Shown here in pieces: positions 16,418-24,658 of a stretch of 64,000 nt of DNA. The position numbers were made by a program, and so were the translations under genes. This DNA comes from Stella humosa. GTDB lineage: Bacteria; Pseudomonadota; Alphaproteobacteria; ATCC43930; Allostellaceae. The stretch lies in assembly GCF_006738645.1 (NCBI RefSeq), contig NZ_AP019700.1, positions 2,988,001 to 3,052,000 on the forward strand, in the 5' to 3' direction. Position 1 is the first letter of the stretch, and the number at the start of each line of letters is the position of its first letter. Under the pieces are notes generated by a model. It was not told the origin of the DNA. It did no database searches and worked only from the letters and a program-made list of their open reading frames with translations.

Positions 16418-17124
16418 GCCAGATCATGCTCGAGGCGACCGCCATCGGTGCCGGCTATGGCCGCAAGCAGATCGTCCACGGCGTCGACCTCACGGTCGGC
16501 CAGGGCGAGATCCTGCTGGTGCTGGGCCACAACGGCGCCGGCAAGACGACCCTCATGCGCTCCCTCTTCGGCCTGCTGCCGCCGACCGCGGGCCGCATCC
16601 GCTACGAGGGCCGCGACATCGCCGGCCGCAGCCCGGCCCAGAACGTCGCCGACGGCATCGCCTTCATCCCCCAGGGCCACGGCATCTTCCGCACGCTCTC
16701 GGTGCGCGACAACCTCGACCTCGGCGCCTTCGTCGAGCCCGACAAGTCGCTGCTGCCGGAACGGCTGGAGAGCATCTATCGCATGTTCCCGATCCTGAAG
16801 GAGCGCGCCTCGCAGATCGGCGGCACGCTGTCGGGCGGCCAGCAGCAGATGCTGGCGATCGGCATGGCGCTGATGCACGCGCCCCGCCTCGTCATCCTGG
16901 ACGAGCCCTCGATCGGCCTTGCCCCCAACCTCGTCGACAAGGTGATGGAGGCCATCGCCTTCATCAACCGGACCATGGGGACGACCATCCTGATGGTCGA
17001 GCAGAACGTGAAGTACAGCCTGCCGATCGCATCCCGCGTCGCGGTGCTGAAGACCGGCCGCAAGATCTATGACGGCCCGCCCGACCCGTTGCACGACCGG
17101 GTCGAGCTGATGAAGCTGTTTTGA
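16414..17124 (+). CDS. livF: Branched-chain-type ABC transporter ATP-binding protein LivF
   Basis: 236 residues, a standard LivF: Walker A GHNGAGKTTLM, Q-loop FIPQGHGIF, canonical signature LSGGQQQMLAIGMAL, Walker B LVILDEPS, D-loop IGLAPNLVD and H-loop MVEQNV. It pairs with the LivG half of the upstream fusion to hydrolyse ATP. Because that partner has an altered signature, the ATP site formed by this protein's LSGGQ is the one expected to be fully competent. It is the last gene of the operon. Confidence 0.93.
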   Translation: MSQIMLEATAIGAGYGRKQIVHGVDLTVGQGEILLVLGHNGAGKTTLMRSLFGLLPPTAGRIRYEGRDIAGRSPAQNVADGIAFIPQGHGIFRTLSVRDNLDLGAFVEPDKSLLPERLESIYRMFPILKERASQIGGTLSGGQQQMLAIGMALMHAPRLVILDEPSIGLAPNLVDKVMEAIAFINRTMGTTILMVEQNVKYSLPIASRVAVLKTGRKIYDGPPDPLHDRVELMKLF

Positions 17125-17136
17125 GCTCACTGACGC

Positions 17137-17166
17137 TTGAACGGTGTCCGAGACACGTTTCATATT
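17137..17166 (+). promoter_or_regulatory. Promoter with an operator-like palindrome in its spacer
   Basis: TTGAAC (17137-17142) and CATATT (17161-17166) are 18 bp apart. Between them lies the perfect inverted repeat GTGTC-CGA-GACAC (17144-17156). A palindrome confined to the promoter spacer suggests direct control by a repressor or a MerR-like activator. The start of transcription would fall near 17173, ahead of the small gene at 17215. Confidence 0.5.
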
Positions 17167-17214
17167 GCCGCCATGATCGACCGCCCTTCGGATGCCGCCC
17201 AGGAGTGCAAGCCA

Positions 17215-17346
17215 ATGCATGATGTGGCGGCTGCGCGCGCAGCCGTAGAAGCGTTGATGGTGCTGCGCGCGAAGATCGCGCAAAGTGGATACATTTTCTC
17301 GATAGATGAGATTGTGCTGATGCGCGATGAAGGCCGCCGTTACTAG
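17215..17346 (+). CDS. Small protein of unknown function, 43 residues
   Basis: MHDVAAARAAVEALMVLRAK opens a 43-residue protein whose second half reads SGYIFSIDEIVLMRDEGRRY. I do not recognise a family. Support for a real gene: AGGAG 9 bp before the ATG, a promoter with a palindromic site at 17137-17166, and a base composition noticeably less GC-rich than its neighbours. An in-frame ATG at 17173 would give 57 residues but would make the mRNA nearly leaderless. The protein looks like one or two helices with mixed charge, perhaps a small regulator or antitoxin-like partner, but nothing toxin-like adjoins it. Confidence 0.45.
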   Translation: MHDVAAARAAVEALMVLRAKIAQSGYIFSIDEIVLMRDEGRRY

Positions 17347-17427
17347 ACGCAAGCCAAGACTTGGCGGCCCTCAGCAAGTGAAGCGGGCCGTACTCCTCCG
17401 CTTCCCATGCCCAAGAAGGACACCCCG

Positions 17428-18477
17428 ATGTCGACCAATCCGCGCTGGAAGAACCGCCCCGAAGGCTCCAACTGGGGCGAGTTCGGCCCGGACGACCAGT
17501 TGGGGCGGCTGAACCTGCTGACGCCCGAGCAGGTGAAGAAAGGCATGGCGGAGGTGAAGGAGGGCATCCCCTTCTGCCTCTCCCTGCCGCTCGACTATCC
17601 GGGCGAGGCCAAGGTCAACCCGCGGCGCCACCCGCCCAAGCTCCAGCCGACGCTGCGCGACGGCAAGCCGAACCTCAACTTCCCGCTCCGCCTCACCAAC
17701 CGCTCGCTGATCGACGTCATCAGCGACGATGCGGCCCTCATCCACCTGCAATATTCGACGCAGTGGGACAGCTTCGCCCATGTCGGGCAGGAGTTCGACG
17801 CCGACGGCGATGGCCGGGCGGAGATGGTCTACTACAACGGCTTCCGCGCCTGGGAGCACATCATCGGCCCGATCGAGTATCGCGACGGCGACGAGATCCC
17901 GCGGCCTCACGCCCCCGGCGCGACCAAGCTCGGCATCGAGAACATGGCCGAGAAGTGCGTCCAGGGCCGCGCGGTCATGATCGACCTGCTGACGCACTAT
18001 GGCTGGGACCGCACGGTGGTCGGCTACGACCAGCTCATGCGCGCGATGGATGCCGACGGCGTCACGGTCGAGCCGGGCGACATGGTCTGCCTGCGCACCG
18101 GCTATTCCGACGTGATCCTGTCGATGAACAAGAAACCGGACGCCGCCAAGCTGGAACGGTCCTGCGCCACGCTGGATGGGCGCGACGAGCGGCTGCTGCA
18201 ATGGATCACCGACAGCAAGCTGGTCGCCCTCATCGCCGACAACTATGCGGTCGAGCAGCAGCCGGCCCTGGATACCACCGACGACCCCTGCTGCTCCCTG
18301 CCGCTGCACGCCCACTGCCTGTTCAAGCTGGGCGTCCATCTGGGAGAGATCTGGCACCTGTCGCCGCTGGCCGACTGGCTGCGCGCCCACCGCCGCTACC
18401 GCTTCCTCCTGACCGCCCCGCCGCTGCGCCTGCCGGGCGCGGTCGGCTCGCCGGCGAACGCGATCGGGACGGTGTAG
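17428..18477 (+). CDS. Cyclase-family (kynurenine-formamidase-like) metal hydrolase
   Basis: 349 residues of the cyclase/Kfa family: NWGEFGPDDQLGRLNLLTPE near the start, YSTQWDSFAHVG at the metal site, then DLLTHYG and VEPGDMVCLRTGY. The usual HxGTHxD metal box is replaced by the QWDSFAHVG form found in one subfamily. Members hydrolyse N-formylkynurenine, isatin or similar amides using a divalent metal. The ATG at 17428 has AAGAAGGA 8 bp upstream and is preferred over the ATG at 17407, which has none. It stands alone, with DUF2254 68 bp downstream. Confidence 0.8.
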   Translation: MSTNPRWKNRPEGSNWGEFGPDDQLGRLNLLTPEQVKKGMAEVKEGIPFCLSLPLDYPGEAKVNPRRHPPKLQPTLRDGKPNLNFPLRLTNRSLIDVISDDAALIHLQYSTQWDSFAHVGQEFDADGDGRAEMVYYNGFRAWEHIIGPIEYRDGDEIPRPHAPGATKLGIENMAEKCVQGRAVMIDLLTHYGWDRTVVGYDQLMRAMDADGVTVEPGDMVCLRTGYSDVILSMNKKPDAAKLERSCATLDGRDERLLQWITDSKLVALIADNYAVEQQPALDTTDDPCCSLPLHAHCLFKLGVHLGEIWHLSPLADWLRAHRRYRFLLTAPPLRLPGAVGSPANAIGTV

Positions 18478-18544
18478 CCGGGAACCGATCCGGTCGGCGC
18501 GCATTGCAACCGCGCATGATCGACAAGCGCGCGGATAGGAACCG

Positions 18545-19825
18545 ATGAGGTCGCAGGTTCGACAATTACTGGTCGACCTGGCCGAGAGCTTCTGGCTCCT
18601 TCCGGCGCTGATCGTGGCCTTGGGGCTGGCGCTCGGCGAAGGTCTGGTCGACCTGGAGCGCTCAGGCCTGATTCCCGCTTGGCTGCTGGATGGCTGGCTC
18701 TACAGCGGTGGCGGCGCCGGCGCGCGGACCCTGCTCGGCGCCGTGGCGGCCTCCACCATCGGGGTCGCGGGCACCATCTTTTCCATCACGATAGCGTCGC
18801 TGACCCTGGCATCCAGCCAGATGGGGCCGCGACTGCTCAGCAACTTCACCCGCGACCGGGGCAATCAGGCGACGCTCGGGGTCTTCCTCGGCACGTTTGC
18901 TTTCTCGCTCATCGTGCTCCGCGCGGTGCGCGGGTCCGACGAAGGGGCCTTCGTCCCGCACCTGGCCGTCACCGTGTCGATCAGCCTGGCGTTCCTATGC
19001 ATCGCCATGCTCGTGTACTTCGTTCACCACATGGCGACCCGCATCAACGTCGATACGGTGATCGACCTCGTCCATGCCGAGCTGCGACAGTCCATCTCCC
19101 GACTGACCACCGAGGAAGCCGGGCCGGATGAAACCGCCCCGTCGTGGGCTGCGGCGGATCGCGCCTGCCATCCGCTGCAAGGCTACCTGCAACAGTTGGA
19201 TGACGCGTGGTTGGCCGACTGGGCACGCGACAAGGGCGTCGACCTTCGGCTCACTGTCCGGCCGGGCCACTATGTCTTTCCCGGCACCACCGTTCTTGAG
19301 TCCTCGCAGCCGGTGGCAGGGTTGGAGCAGGCACTGGTGACAGCCACGGCCGTGGGCGGCCGGCGCGTGGCCACCGCCGACCTCGAATTCGCAATCCGCC
19401 AGTTGGCGGACATCGCGATCCGGGCACTCTCCCCCGGCATCAACGACCCGCAGACGGCCAACGCCGTGCTGGATCGACTGGGCGCCGGCCTGTGCGAGCT
19501 GGCCGGCCGCCACCTGCCGAATGGCATGTTCCGGCGCGACGGCCGGGTCGTCCTGTGCCGCCCGGCCGTCACCTATGACGGGCTCGCCGATGCCATGTTC
19601 AACACGCTGCGCCAGAACGCGGAGCGGTCAGCCTCCGTCCTGATCCACCTGGTGGAGGTGATTGCCGCCGTCGCGGCCGCCGAGCCACGCCCGGATCGAC
19701 ACCGGACGCTACGCCGCCACGTCGACCTGGCCGTGGCCGCCGCCCGGCGCGGCGACATCGAGCCCGACGCGATGCAGGCTCTCATGGATCGGGTCGCGGC
19801 ATTCGACGCCGCGCTGAGAGCCTGA
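18545..19825 (+). CDS. DUF2254 membrane protein
   Basis: 426 residues. Four hydrophobic segments occupy the first ~165 residues (LLPALIVALGLALG; TIGVAGTIFSITIASLTL; VFLGTFAFSLIVLRAV; VSISLAFLCIAMLVYFVHH). A soluble C-terminal half contains ALSPGINDPQTANAVLDRLG, the best-conserved motif of DUF2254 predicted membrane proteins. The function of the family is unknown; membrane topology suggests a large cytoplasmic domain with a regulatory or channel role. No close operon partner is apparent. Confidence 0.82.
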   Translation: MRSQVRQLLVDLAESFWLLPALIVALGLALGEGLVDLERSGLIPAWLLDGWLYSGGGAGARTLLGAVAASTIGVAGTIFSITIASLTLASSQMGPRLLSNFTRDRGNQATLGVFLGTFAFSLIVLRAVRGSDEGAFVPHLAVTVSISLAFLCIAMLVYFVHHMATRINVDTVIDLVHAELRQSISRLTTEEAGPDETAPSWAAADRACHPLQGYLQQLDDAWLADWARDKGVDLRLTVRPGHYVFPGTTVLESSQPVAGLEQALVTATAVGGRRVATADLEFAIRQLADIAIRALSPGINDPQTANAVLDRLGAGLCELAGRHLPNGMFRRDGRVVLCRPAVTYDGLADAMFNTLRQNAERSASVLIHLVEVIAAVAAAEPRPDRHRTLRRHVDLAVAAARRGDIEPDAMQALMDRVAAFDAALRA

Positions 19826-19853
19826 TCCGGCCGGTCCCCGCCACCCTGTCATT

Positions 19854-20711
19854 TCACGCCGGATACTTCGCCATATGCGCCAGCAGGGCCGCGTTCACCT
19901 TGTCCGGCACCTGGTCTGCGGCATAATGGCCGACGCCCGGCAGATGGATGAAGGTGTAGGGCGCGTCGATGAACTCGGCCGTGCCCTCGGCCGCGACCCG
20001 ACCCACCGTGTCGTCGGCGTCGCCCCAGATGAAGAGGGTCGGTACCTTGGTCGGGCCGACCGGCTGGTGGACGCCGCGCGCGCGATACCAGGCCAGTGCC
20101 GCCTCCAGGGCCGGGCGGTTGCCCAGCACGCCCATGTGCTCCTCGATCTTGTGGGGCGGCACGCCGTTGCGCGTCAGCCGGTCGCGCATCCACTTGGCGT
20201 TGTCGGCCATCAGCCGGTCGCCGGCAGCGGGGTCGAGGAAGGCCGTGTGGTGGCCGGACAGCTTTGCCTGGACGCCGTCCGGCAGGGCCATGGCGCGCAG
20301 GAACGACTGCGGATGCGGCCGCGACAACATGGACAGGCTGATGATCCGCTCCGGCTGCTGGTCGGCCATCTCCCACGACAGGCTGCCGCCCCAGTCATGG
20401 CCGACAAGGTGGAAGCGCTGGCCCGGCTTGCCGACGCGGTCGACGATGTCGAAGGCATCCTTGATCAGCCGCTCCATGCGGTACTGCTCGAAGTCGTTCG
20501 TATCGGGCCGCGCGCCCGCCGCATAGCCGCGCTGGTTCGGGGCGACCGCACGGTATCCGGCCGCCGCCAGCGCCTCGACCTGGGCATTCCAGTAGTGCCG
20601 CGACACCACGAAGCCGTGCAGCATCAGCACCATCTCGCCGTCCTCGGGACCGGCCACCGACACGTCGAAAACCAGGCCCGGCGCGGTCTCGATGTTCCGC
20701 ACTTCGATCAT
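19854..20711 (-). CDS. Alpha/beta hydrolase with Asp nucleophile
   Basis: 285 residues. LMLHGFVVSRHYWNAQ provides the oxyanion hole, APNQRGYAAGARP follows, the nucleophile elbow is LVGHDWGGSLSWE with Asp, and the catalytic His is in HLPGVGHYAADQ. This is the epoxide hydrolase / haloalkane dehalogenase branch, paralogous to the protein at 8866-10017 but clearly distinct. The ATG at 20711 is chosen because GGGAGAG lies 5 bp upstream. It lies downstream of the aminotransferase on the same strand, separated by a hairpin at 20750. Confidence 0.82.
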   Translation of the reverse strand: MIEVRNIETAPGLVFDVSVAGPEDGEMVLMLHGFVVSRHYWNAQVEALAAAGYRAVAPNQRGYAAGARPDTNDFEQYRMERLIKDAFDIVDRVGKPGQRFHLVGHDWGGSLSWEMADQQPERIISLSMLSRPHPQSFLRAMALPDGVQAKLSGHHTAFLDPAAGDRLMADNAKWMRDRLTRNGVPPHKIEEHMGVLGNRPALEAALAWYRARGVHQPVGPTKVPTLFIWGDADDTVGRVAAEGTAEFIDAPYTFIHLPGVGHYAADQVPDKVNAALLAHMAKYPA

Positions 20712-20749
20712 GGCGTCTCTCCCAACTGACATTCTTATCTTCTATTGGA

Positions 20750-20778
20750 CGGGTCCCCGGCGGCCTGCCAGGGACCCG
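20750..20778 (-). terminator. Hairpin after the aminotransferase gene
   Basis: An 8-bp stem CGGGTCCC / GGGACCCG with a 13-nt loop lies 9 bp past the aminotransferase stop. An AT-rich stretch follows on the minus strand, without a T-run. It probably separates expression of the aminotransferase from that of the hydrolase. Confidence 0.45.
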
Positions 20779-20786
20779 CCGGCAGA

Positions 20787-22181
20787 TCAGGCGGCCTTGG
20801 CCACCCCTTCGGACTTCAGCACGGCATAGGCGTCGTCGAGTGCCTTGCCGAAGCGGCTCAGCATCTCGGCGATCTCCGCCTCGGTGATGATGAGCGGCGG
20901 GGTGAAGGCGATGCGGTCGCCGATCGCGCGCACGATCAGGCCATGGTCGGCCGCCTTGGCCATCACCAGGTTGCCGACCTTGCGCGCCGCGGGGAACGGC
21001 ACGCGCTTGGCGCCGTCGGCCATCAGCTCGACGCCGGCGATCAGGCCGACACCGCGCACGTCGCCCACCAGCGGATGCTGGCTGAACTTCTCCAGCCCGC
21101 CCAGGAAGGCCGGGCTGACGGCCTTCACATGGCCGACGATGTCGCGCTCCTCGTAGATCTTCTGCGTCTCCAGCGCGACGGCGCAGGCGACCGGGTGGGC
21201 GCCGTAGGTGAAGCCATGGCCGAAGCTGCCATGGGTCTCGCTCTGCTTCACCATCGCCTCATAGATCTTCTCGGAGATCATGAGGGCCGACAGCGGCTGG
21301 TAGGAGGCCGTCAGCGCCTTGGCGCAGGACAGCATGTCCGGCTGCAGGTCGTAGGTCTGGCTGCCCCACATGTTGCCGGTGCGCCCGAAGCCGCAGATCA
21401 CCTCGTCGGCAACGAACAGCACGTCGTACTTCTTCAGCACGGCCTGGATCTTGGCCCAGTAGGTGCGCGGCGGGGTCAAGGCGCCGCCGCCACCTTGGAC
21501 AGGCTCGCCGAAGAAGGCGGCGACCGTCTCCGGCCCCTCGGCCAGGATCAGCTTCTCCAGGTTGGCGGCCATGCGGTCGGAGAACTGCTCCTCCGTCTCG
21601 CCTTCCTCGTGGCCGCGGTAGTAGTTCGGGTTGTCGGTATGCACGAAACCCGGCAGCGGAATGTCGAAGCCGGCCCGCATGTGCGGCTGGCCCGAGATGC
21701 TGACCGACGCGATCGTGTTGCCGTGATAGCCGCGCTCGCGGCCGATGATCTTCTTCTTCTCCGGCTTGCCGATGGCGTTGTGGTAGTACCAGATCAGCTT
21801 GACGGCGGCGTCGTTGCACTCCGACCCGGAGCACTGGAACAGCACCTTCGACATCTTCACCGGCGCCATCGAGATCAGCTTCTCGGCCAGGTCGGTCGCC
21901 AGCGTGTGCCCGTTGCCGAAGAAGGTGTGATAGTAGGGCAACTGCAGGAGCTGCTTGTAGGCGGCCTCGGCCAGGCGCTTCTCGCTGAAGCCCAGCGAGG
22001 CGCACCACAGGCCGGCCATGCCCTCGATATACTCCTTGCCGTTCTCGTCGAAGACGTGGATGCCGTCGCCCTTAGTGAACAGCGTCCCGCCCTGCTCCTT
22101 GTGGGCCTTCAGGTCGGTCTGCTGGTGGATATGGAAGGCGATGTCGCGGGCCATCGCCGAATTCGGGCGGATCGCGTTCAT
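20787..22181 (-). CDS. Class III PLP aminotransferase
   Basis: 464 residues of the class III (omega-amino acid) aminotransferase family. Visible are GMAGLWCASLGF, the SGSECNDAAVKLIWYYH substrate region, RERGYHGNT, the Asp of ADEVICGFGRTG that binds the PLP ring nitrogen, and the PLP lysine in SCAKALTASYQPLSA. It transfers an amino group from an omega-amino acid, diamine or similar donor, commonly to pyruvate. The ATG at 22181 follows AAGGAGA; sequence further upstream in frame is not conserved. It reads divergently from a binding-protein gene. Putrescine or beta-alanine as donor would fit the polyamine genes elsewhere in the window, but that is inference. Confidence 0.88.
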   Translation of the reverse strand: MNAIRPNSAMARDIAFHIHQQTDLKAHKEQGGTLFTKGDGIHVFDENGKEYIEGMAGLWCASLGFSEKRLAEAAYKQLLQLPYYHTFFGNGHTLATDLAEKLISMAPVKMSKVLFQCSGSECNDAAVKLIWYYHNAIGKPEKKKIIGRERGYHGNTIASVSISGQPHMRAGFDIPLPGFVHTDNPNYYRGHEEGETEEQFSDRMAANLEKLILAEGPETVAAFFGEPVQGGGGALTPPRTYWAKIQAVLKKYDVLFVADEVICGFGRTGNMWGSQTYDLQPDMLSCAKALTASYQPLSALMISEKIYEAMVKQSETHGSFGHGFTYGAHPVACAVALETQKIYEERDIVGHVKAVSPAFLGGLEKFSQHPLVGDVRGVGLIAGVELMADGAKRVPFPAARKVGNLVMAKAADHGLIVRAIGDRIAFTPPLIITEAEIAEMLSRFGKALDDAYAVLKSEGVAKAA

Positions 22182-22284
22182 GGCGCTGGGTCTCCTTGGG
22201 GGGATAACGAGGGGGGCGACCCACACCATAGCAAAGGCCGCGCCGCGCCGCCGCCCGGATCGAAACCATCTTCGGACGATTGCC

Positions 22285-22304
22285 AGCAGCGCGGCCGCGC
22301 TGCT
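22285..22304. promoter_or_regulatory. 20-bp perfect palindrome upstream of a binding-protein gene
   Basis: AGCAGCGCGG followed directly by CCGCGCTGCT, a perfect two-fold palindrome with no spacer, lies 34 bp before the ATG at 22338 in the divergent gap 22182-22337. It could be an operator or, in RNA, a strong hairpin near the ribosome site. Confidence 0.4.
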
Positions 22305-22337
22305 AGATGCCTCGGCCCTTGCCCGGCGGAGGTGAAG

Positions 22338-23465
22338 ATGCAGCGACGCGCGCTATTGCTGGCCCTGATCGTGGCTGCCGCCATCCCCGTTCGATCCGTG
22401 ACCGCCGCCGAGCCGCTGGTCGTCGCCACGGTCGGCCCGATGACAGGCCAGTACGCCATCTTCGGCGAGCAGCTTCGTCGCGGTGCAGAGCTGGCGGTCG
22501 AGACCATCAATACCCAGGGCGGCGTGCTCGGCCGCAAGCTGCGGCTCGAGGTCGGCGACGACGCCTGTGACCCCAAGCAGGCCGTGGCGGTGGCGAACCG
22601 GCTGGCGACCCGGCGGGTGGCATTGGTCGCCGGCCACTACTGCTCCTCCTCCTCCATCCCGGCGCTGGCGGTCTACCACGAGGCCGGCATCCTGCAGATC
22701 ACGCCCGCTTCGACCGCGCCCGCGCTGACCGACGACGCCGCGCGCCGGAAGTGGCGCAACATCTTCCGCACCTATGGCCGGGACGATGCCCAGGCCAAGG
22801 TGTCCGGGCGCCTGCTGATCGAACGCTTCGGCGACCGCAACGTCGCCATCCTGCACGACAAGACCGCCTATGGCCGGGGCCTCGCCGACGAGACGCGCGC
22901 CGTCTATCGCCAGGGCGGGCGGCAGGAGGCGATGTACGAGGCGATCACCCAGGGCGACAAGGATTTCACCGCGCTGGTCACCAAGATGAAGGCGGCCCAG
23001 ATCGGCGCGATCTACCTGGGCGGCTACCATACCGAGGCGGGGCTGATCGTCCGCCAGGCACGCGACCAGGGGCTGGACGCGGTGATGATCTCGGGCGACG
23101 CGCTGGTCACCGACGAGTTCTGGAAGATCGCCGGCCAGTCCGGCACGGGCACGCTGATGACCTTCGCGCCCGACCCGCGGCAGGAGCCGGCGGCCGCCGC
23201 CGTGGTCGAGCGGTTCCGCCAGGGCGGCTACGAGCCGGAGGGCTATGCCCTCTACACCTATGCCGCGATCCAGGTCTGGGCGGCGGCCGCCACCAAGGCG
23301 AAGTCGGTGGCGACCGCCAAGGTGGCCGATGCCCTGCGCGCCGGCACGTTCGACACGGTCGTCGGCCAGCTCCGCTTCGATGCCAAGGGCGACGTGGTCG
23401 ATCCGAAATACGCGGTCTATGCCTGGAAGGACGGGCGCTACGCGGTGGCGGTCCCCGCGCGCTGA
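22338..23465 (+). CDS. Lone branched-chain-type ABC substrate-binding protein
   Basis: 375 residues: signal peptide MQRRALLLALIVAAAIPVRS, then a type I periplasmic binding fold (VATVGPMTGQYAIFGEQLRR, VETINTQGGVLGRKLRLEV, GHYCSSSSIPALAVYHEAG). It resembles LivK/LivJ and would bind an amino acid for an ABC importer. The ATG has GGAGGTG 4 bp upstream. No permease or ATPase genes follow, so it must share a transporter encoded elsewhere, possibly the liv system at 13.8-17.1 kb. Its 3' end overlaps the convergent haemoglobin gene by 28 bp. Confidence 0.88.
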   Translation: MQRRALLLALIVAAAIPVRSVTAAEPLVVATVGPMTGQYAIFGEQLRRGAELAVETINTQGGVLGRKLRLEVGDDACDPKQAVAVANRLATRRVALVAGHYCSSSSIPALAVYHEAGILQITPASTAPALTDDAARRKWRNIFRTYGRDDAQAKVSGRLLIERFGDRNVAILHDKTAYGRGLADETRAVYRQGGRQEAMYEAITQGDKDFTALVTKMKAAQIGAIYLGGYHTEAGLIVRQARDQGLDAVMISGDALVTDEFWKIAGQSGTGTLMTFAPDPRQEPAAAAVVERFRQGGYEPEGYALYTYAAIQVWAAAATKAKSVATAKVADALRAGTFDTVVGQLRFDAKGDVVDPKYAVYAWKDGRYAVAVPAR

Positions 23466-23938
23466 TCGACGTCCACCAGCCAGGCCGGGCGCGGCCGGCG
23501 CTGCGGGAACGGCCGGCCATGGTGGGTGGCGATGCCCAGCTCGAAGCTCTCGGCAATGCGGTGCGCCCGCTCCACGAAATGGGCGGCGGCCGCATCCCCG
23601 GCGCATTCGCGCCGGGCGGTTTCCTCGAACAGCGCCAGCCAACGATCGAAATGCGCCCGCTCCAGGCCCAGGCGGATATGCGGGGCCATCGGCCGGCCGT
23701 GGTAGCGCCCGGTCATCAGGGCGACCGAGGACCAGAAGTCGCACATCTGCGCCAAGTGGCGGTCCCAGTCCTTGACCTGGCCCAGGAAGACCGGCCCGAT
23801 CAACGGGTCGGCCCGCACGGCGCCATAGAAGGCGTGGACAAGCCGCCGGATCATCGCCTCGTCGATGCCCGTGCGCTCCATGACGTCCTGCGTCAGCAAC
23901 TGCCGGCGTTCCGGACCGCCTTCGTGATCGTCGCTCAT
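23438..23938 (-). CDS. Group III truncated haemoglobin
   Basis: 166 residues with a short globin fold. LVHAFYGAVRADPLIGPVF gives helix B with the likely Tyr B10 (Y38), then DRHLAQMCDFWSSV. GRYHGRPMAPHIRLGLERAHF contains the probable proximal His (H87), followed by FDRWLALFEET with the Trp typical of group III. Group III truncated haemoglobins bind O2/NO and are thought to handle nitrosative or oxidative stress. The C-terminal ~25 residues are Pro/Arg-rich and extend past the fold. It lies downstream of the chlorite-dismutase-family gene on the same strand, with 136 bp between. Confidence 0.8.
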   Translation of the reverse strand: MSDDHEGGPERRQLLTQDVMERTGIDEAMIRRLVHAFYGAVRADPLIGPVFLGQVKDWDRHLAQMCDFWSSVALMTGRYHGRPMAPHIRLGLERAHFDRWLALFEETARRECAGDAAAAHFVERAHRIAESFELGIATHHGRPFPQRRPRPAWLVDVDQRAGTATA

Positions 23939-24074
23939 GCCGAATACCCCGCGTTTGTCTGTCCGGAATGTCCGGCTGCGGCGCGGGGTCCGCAATGGGG
24001 TGCGACAGAGAGCCTCCCGGCCTGATCGACCTGGGCCGCTCGTCCGCCGGCGTGGGAGCCCATCGCTCCTTGGG

Positions 24075-24626
24075 CTACCAGCGCTCGAGGCGGATGTCGA
24101 CCTCCCGGTCGACGTAGCGCCACTCCGGGGTGTCCCGGAGCCGGGACACCATATCCTCGAACGCAGGGGCATCGCCTGGCGCATACTCGAACCAGGTCAG
24201 GAAGTCGAAGGGGCCGCCAAGTTCGCGGGCATGATGCAGGCGCCGGGCGACCCCGGGCAGGTATTGCAGGCCGATGGCGATGTGCCGCGACTGTTCCTCG
24301 AAGATTGCCCTGCGCTCGTCCTGGGCCAGCGCCCACCACGCCTCGGTCTTGCGGATGGGGATGAGGGCCGCCCTCGTTGCGAGGGGCCGACCAAGCCCCT
24401 GCTGTACCGCCGACAGGGCGTCGACCTCGGCCCGTTGCGTGTAGCGGGTGTTGCTGGTGGTCCCGCGCAATATCCAAGTGCTGCCGGATACGGGTGCAGC
24501 AGCCCCTTCCTCGATCGCCAGTCGGTCGGCCAGCGCAAGGCTCTCGCCGGTGACGGCGTCGATGCGGTCGATGCGCCAGGGTCCGGCGGTCCCCGCGATG
24601 AAGTGAACCAGGAGCGGTGGCGGCAT
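24075..24626 (-). CDS. Chlorite dismutase-family haem protein, short form with catalytic Arg
   Basis: 183 residues matching the short (single-domain) chlorite dismutase branch: WILRGTTSNTRYTQRAEVDAL, then EEQSRHIAIGLQYLPGVARR and GGPFDFLTWFEYAP. The proximal haem ligand is H115. Thirteen residues later R128 stands where chlorite-decomposing enzymes keep their distal Arg (H114/R127 in the short Nitrobacter and Cyanothece proteins, as I recall). HemQ-type relatives lack this Arg. The protein therefore may convert chlorite to chloride and O2. The start is ATG at 24626, 32 bp after the GNAT stop; a TTG at 24662 is an alternative. There is no signal peptide, so it is cytoplasmic. No perchlorate or nitrite reductase gene is nearby. 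Confidence 0.78.
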   Translation of the reverse strand: MPPPLLVHFIAGTAGPWRIDRIDAVTGESLALADRLAIEEGAAAPVSGSTWILRGTTSNTRYTQRAEVDALSAVQQGLGRPLATRAALIPIRKTEAWWALAQDERRAIFEEQSRHIAIGLQYLPGVARRLHHARELGGPFDFLTWFEYAPGDAPAFEDMVSRLRDTPEWRYVDREVDIRLERW

Positions 24627-24658
24627 TGCTGGACGGTATCCCGACTGGTGGAACCCGA

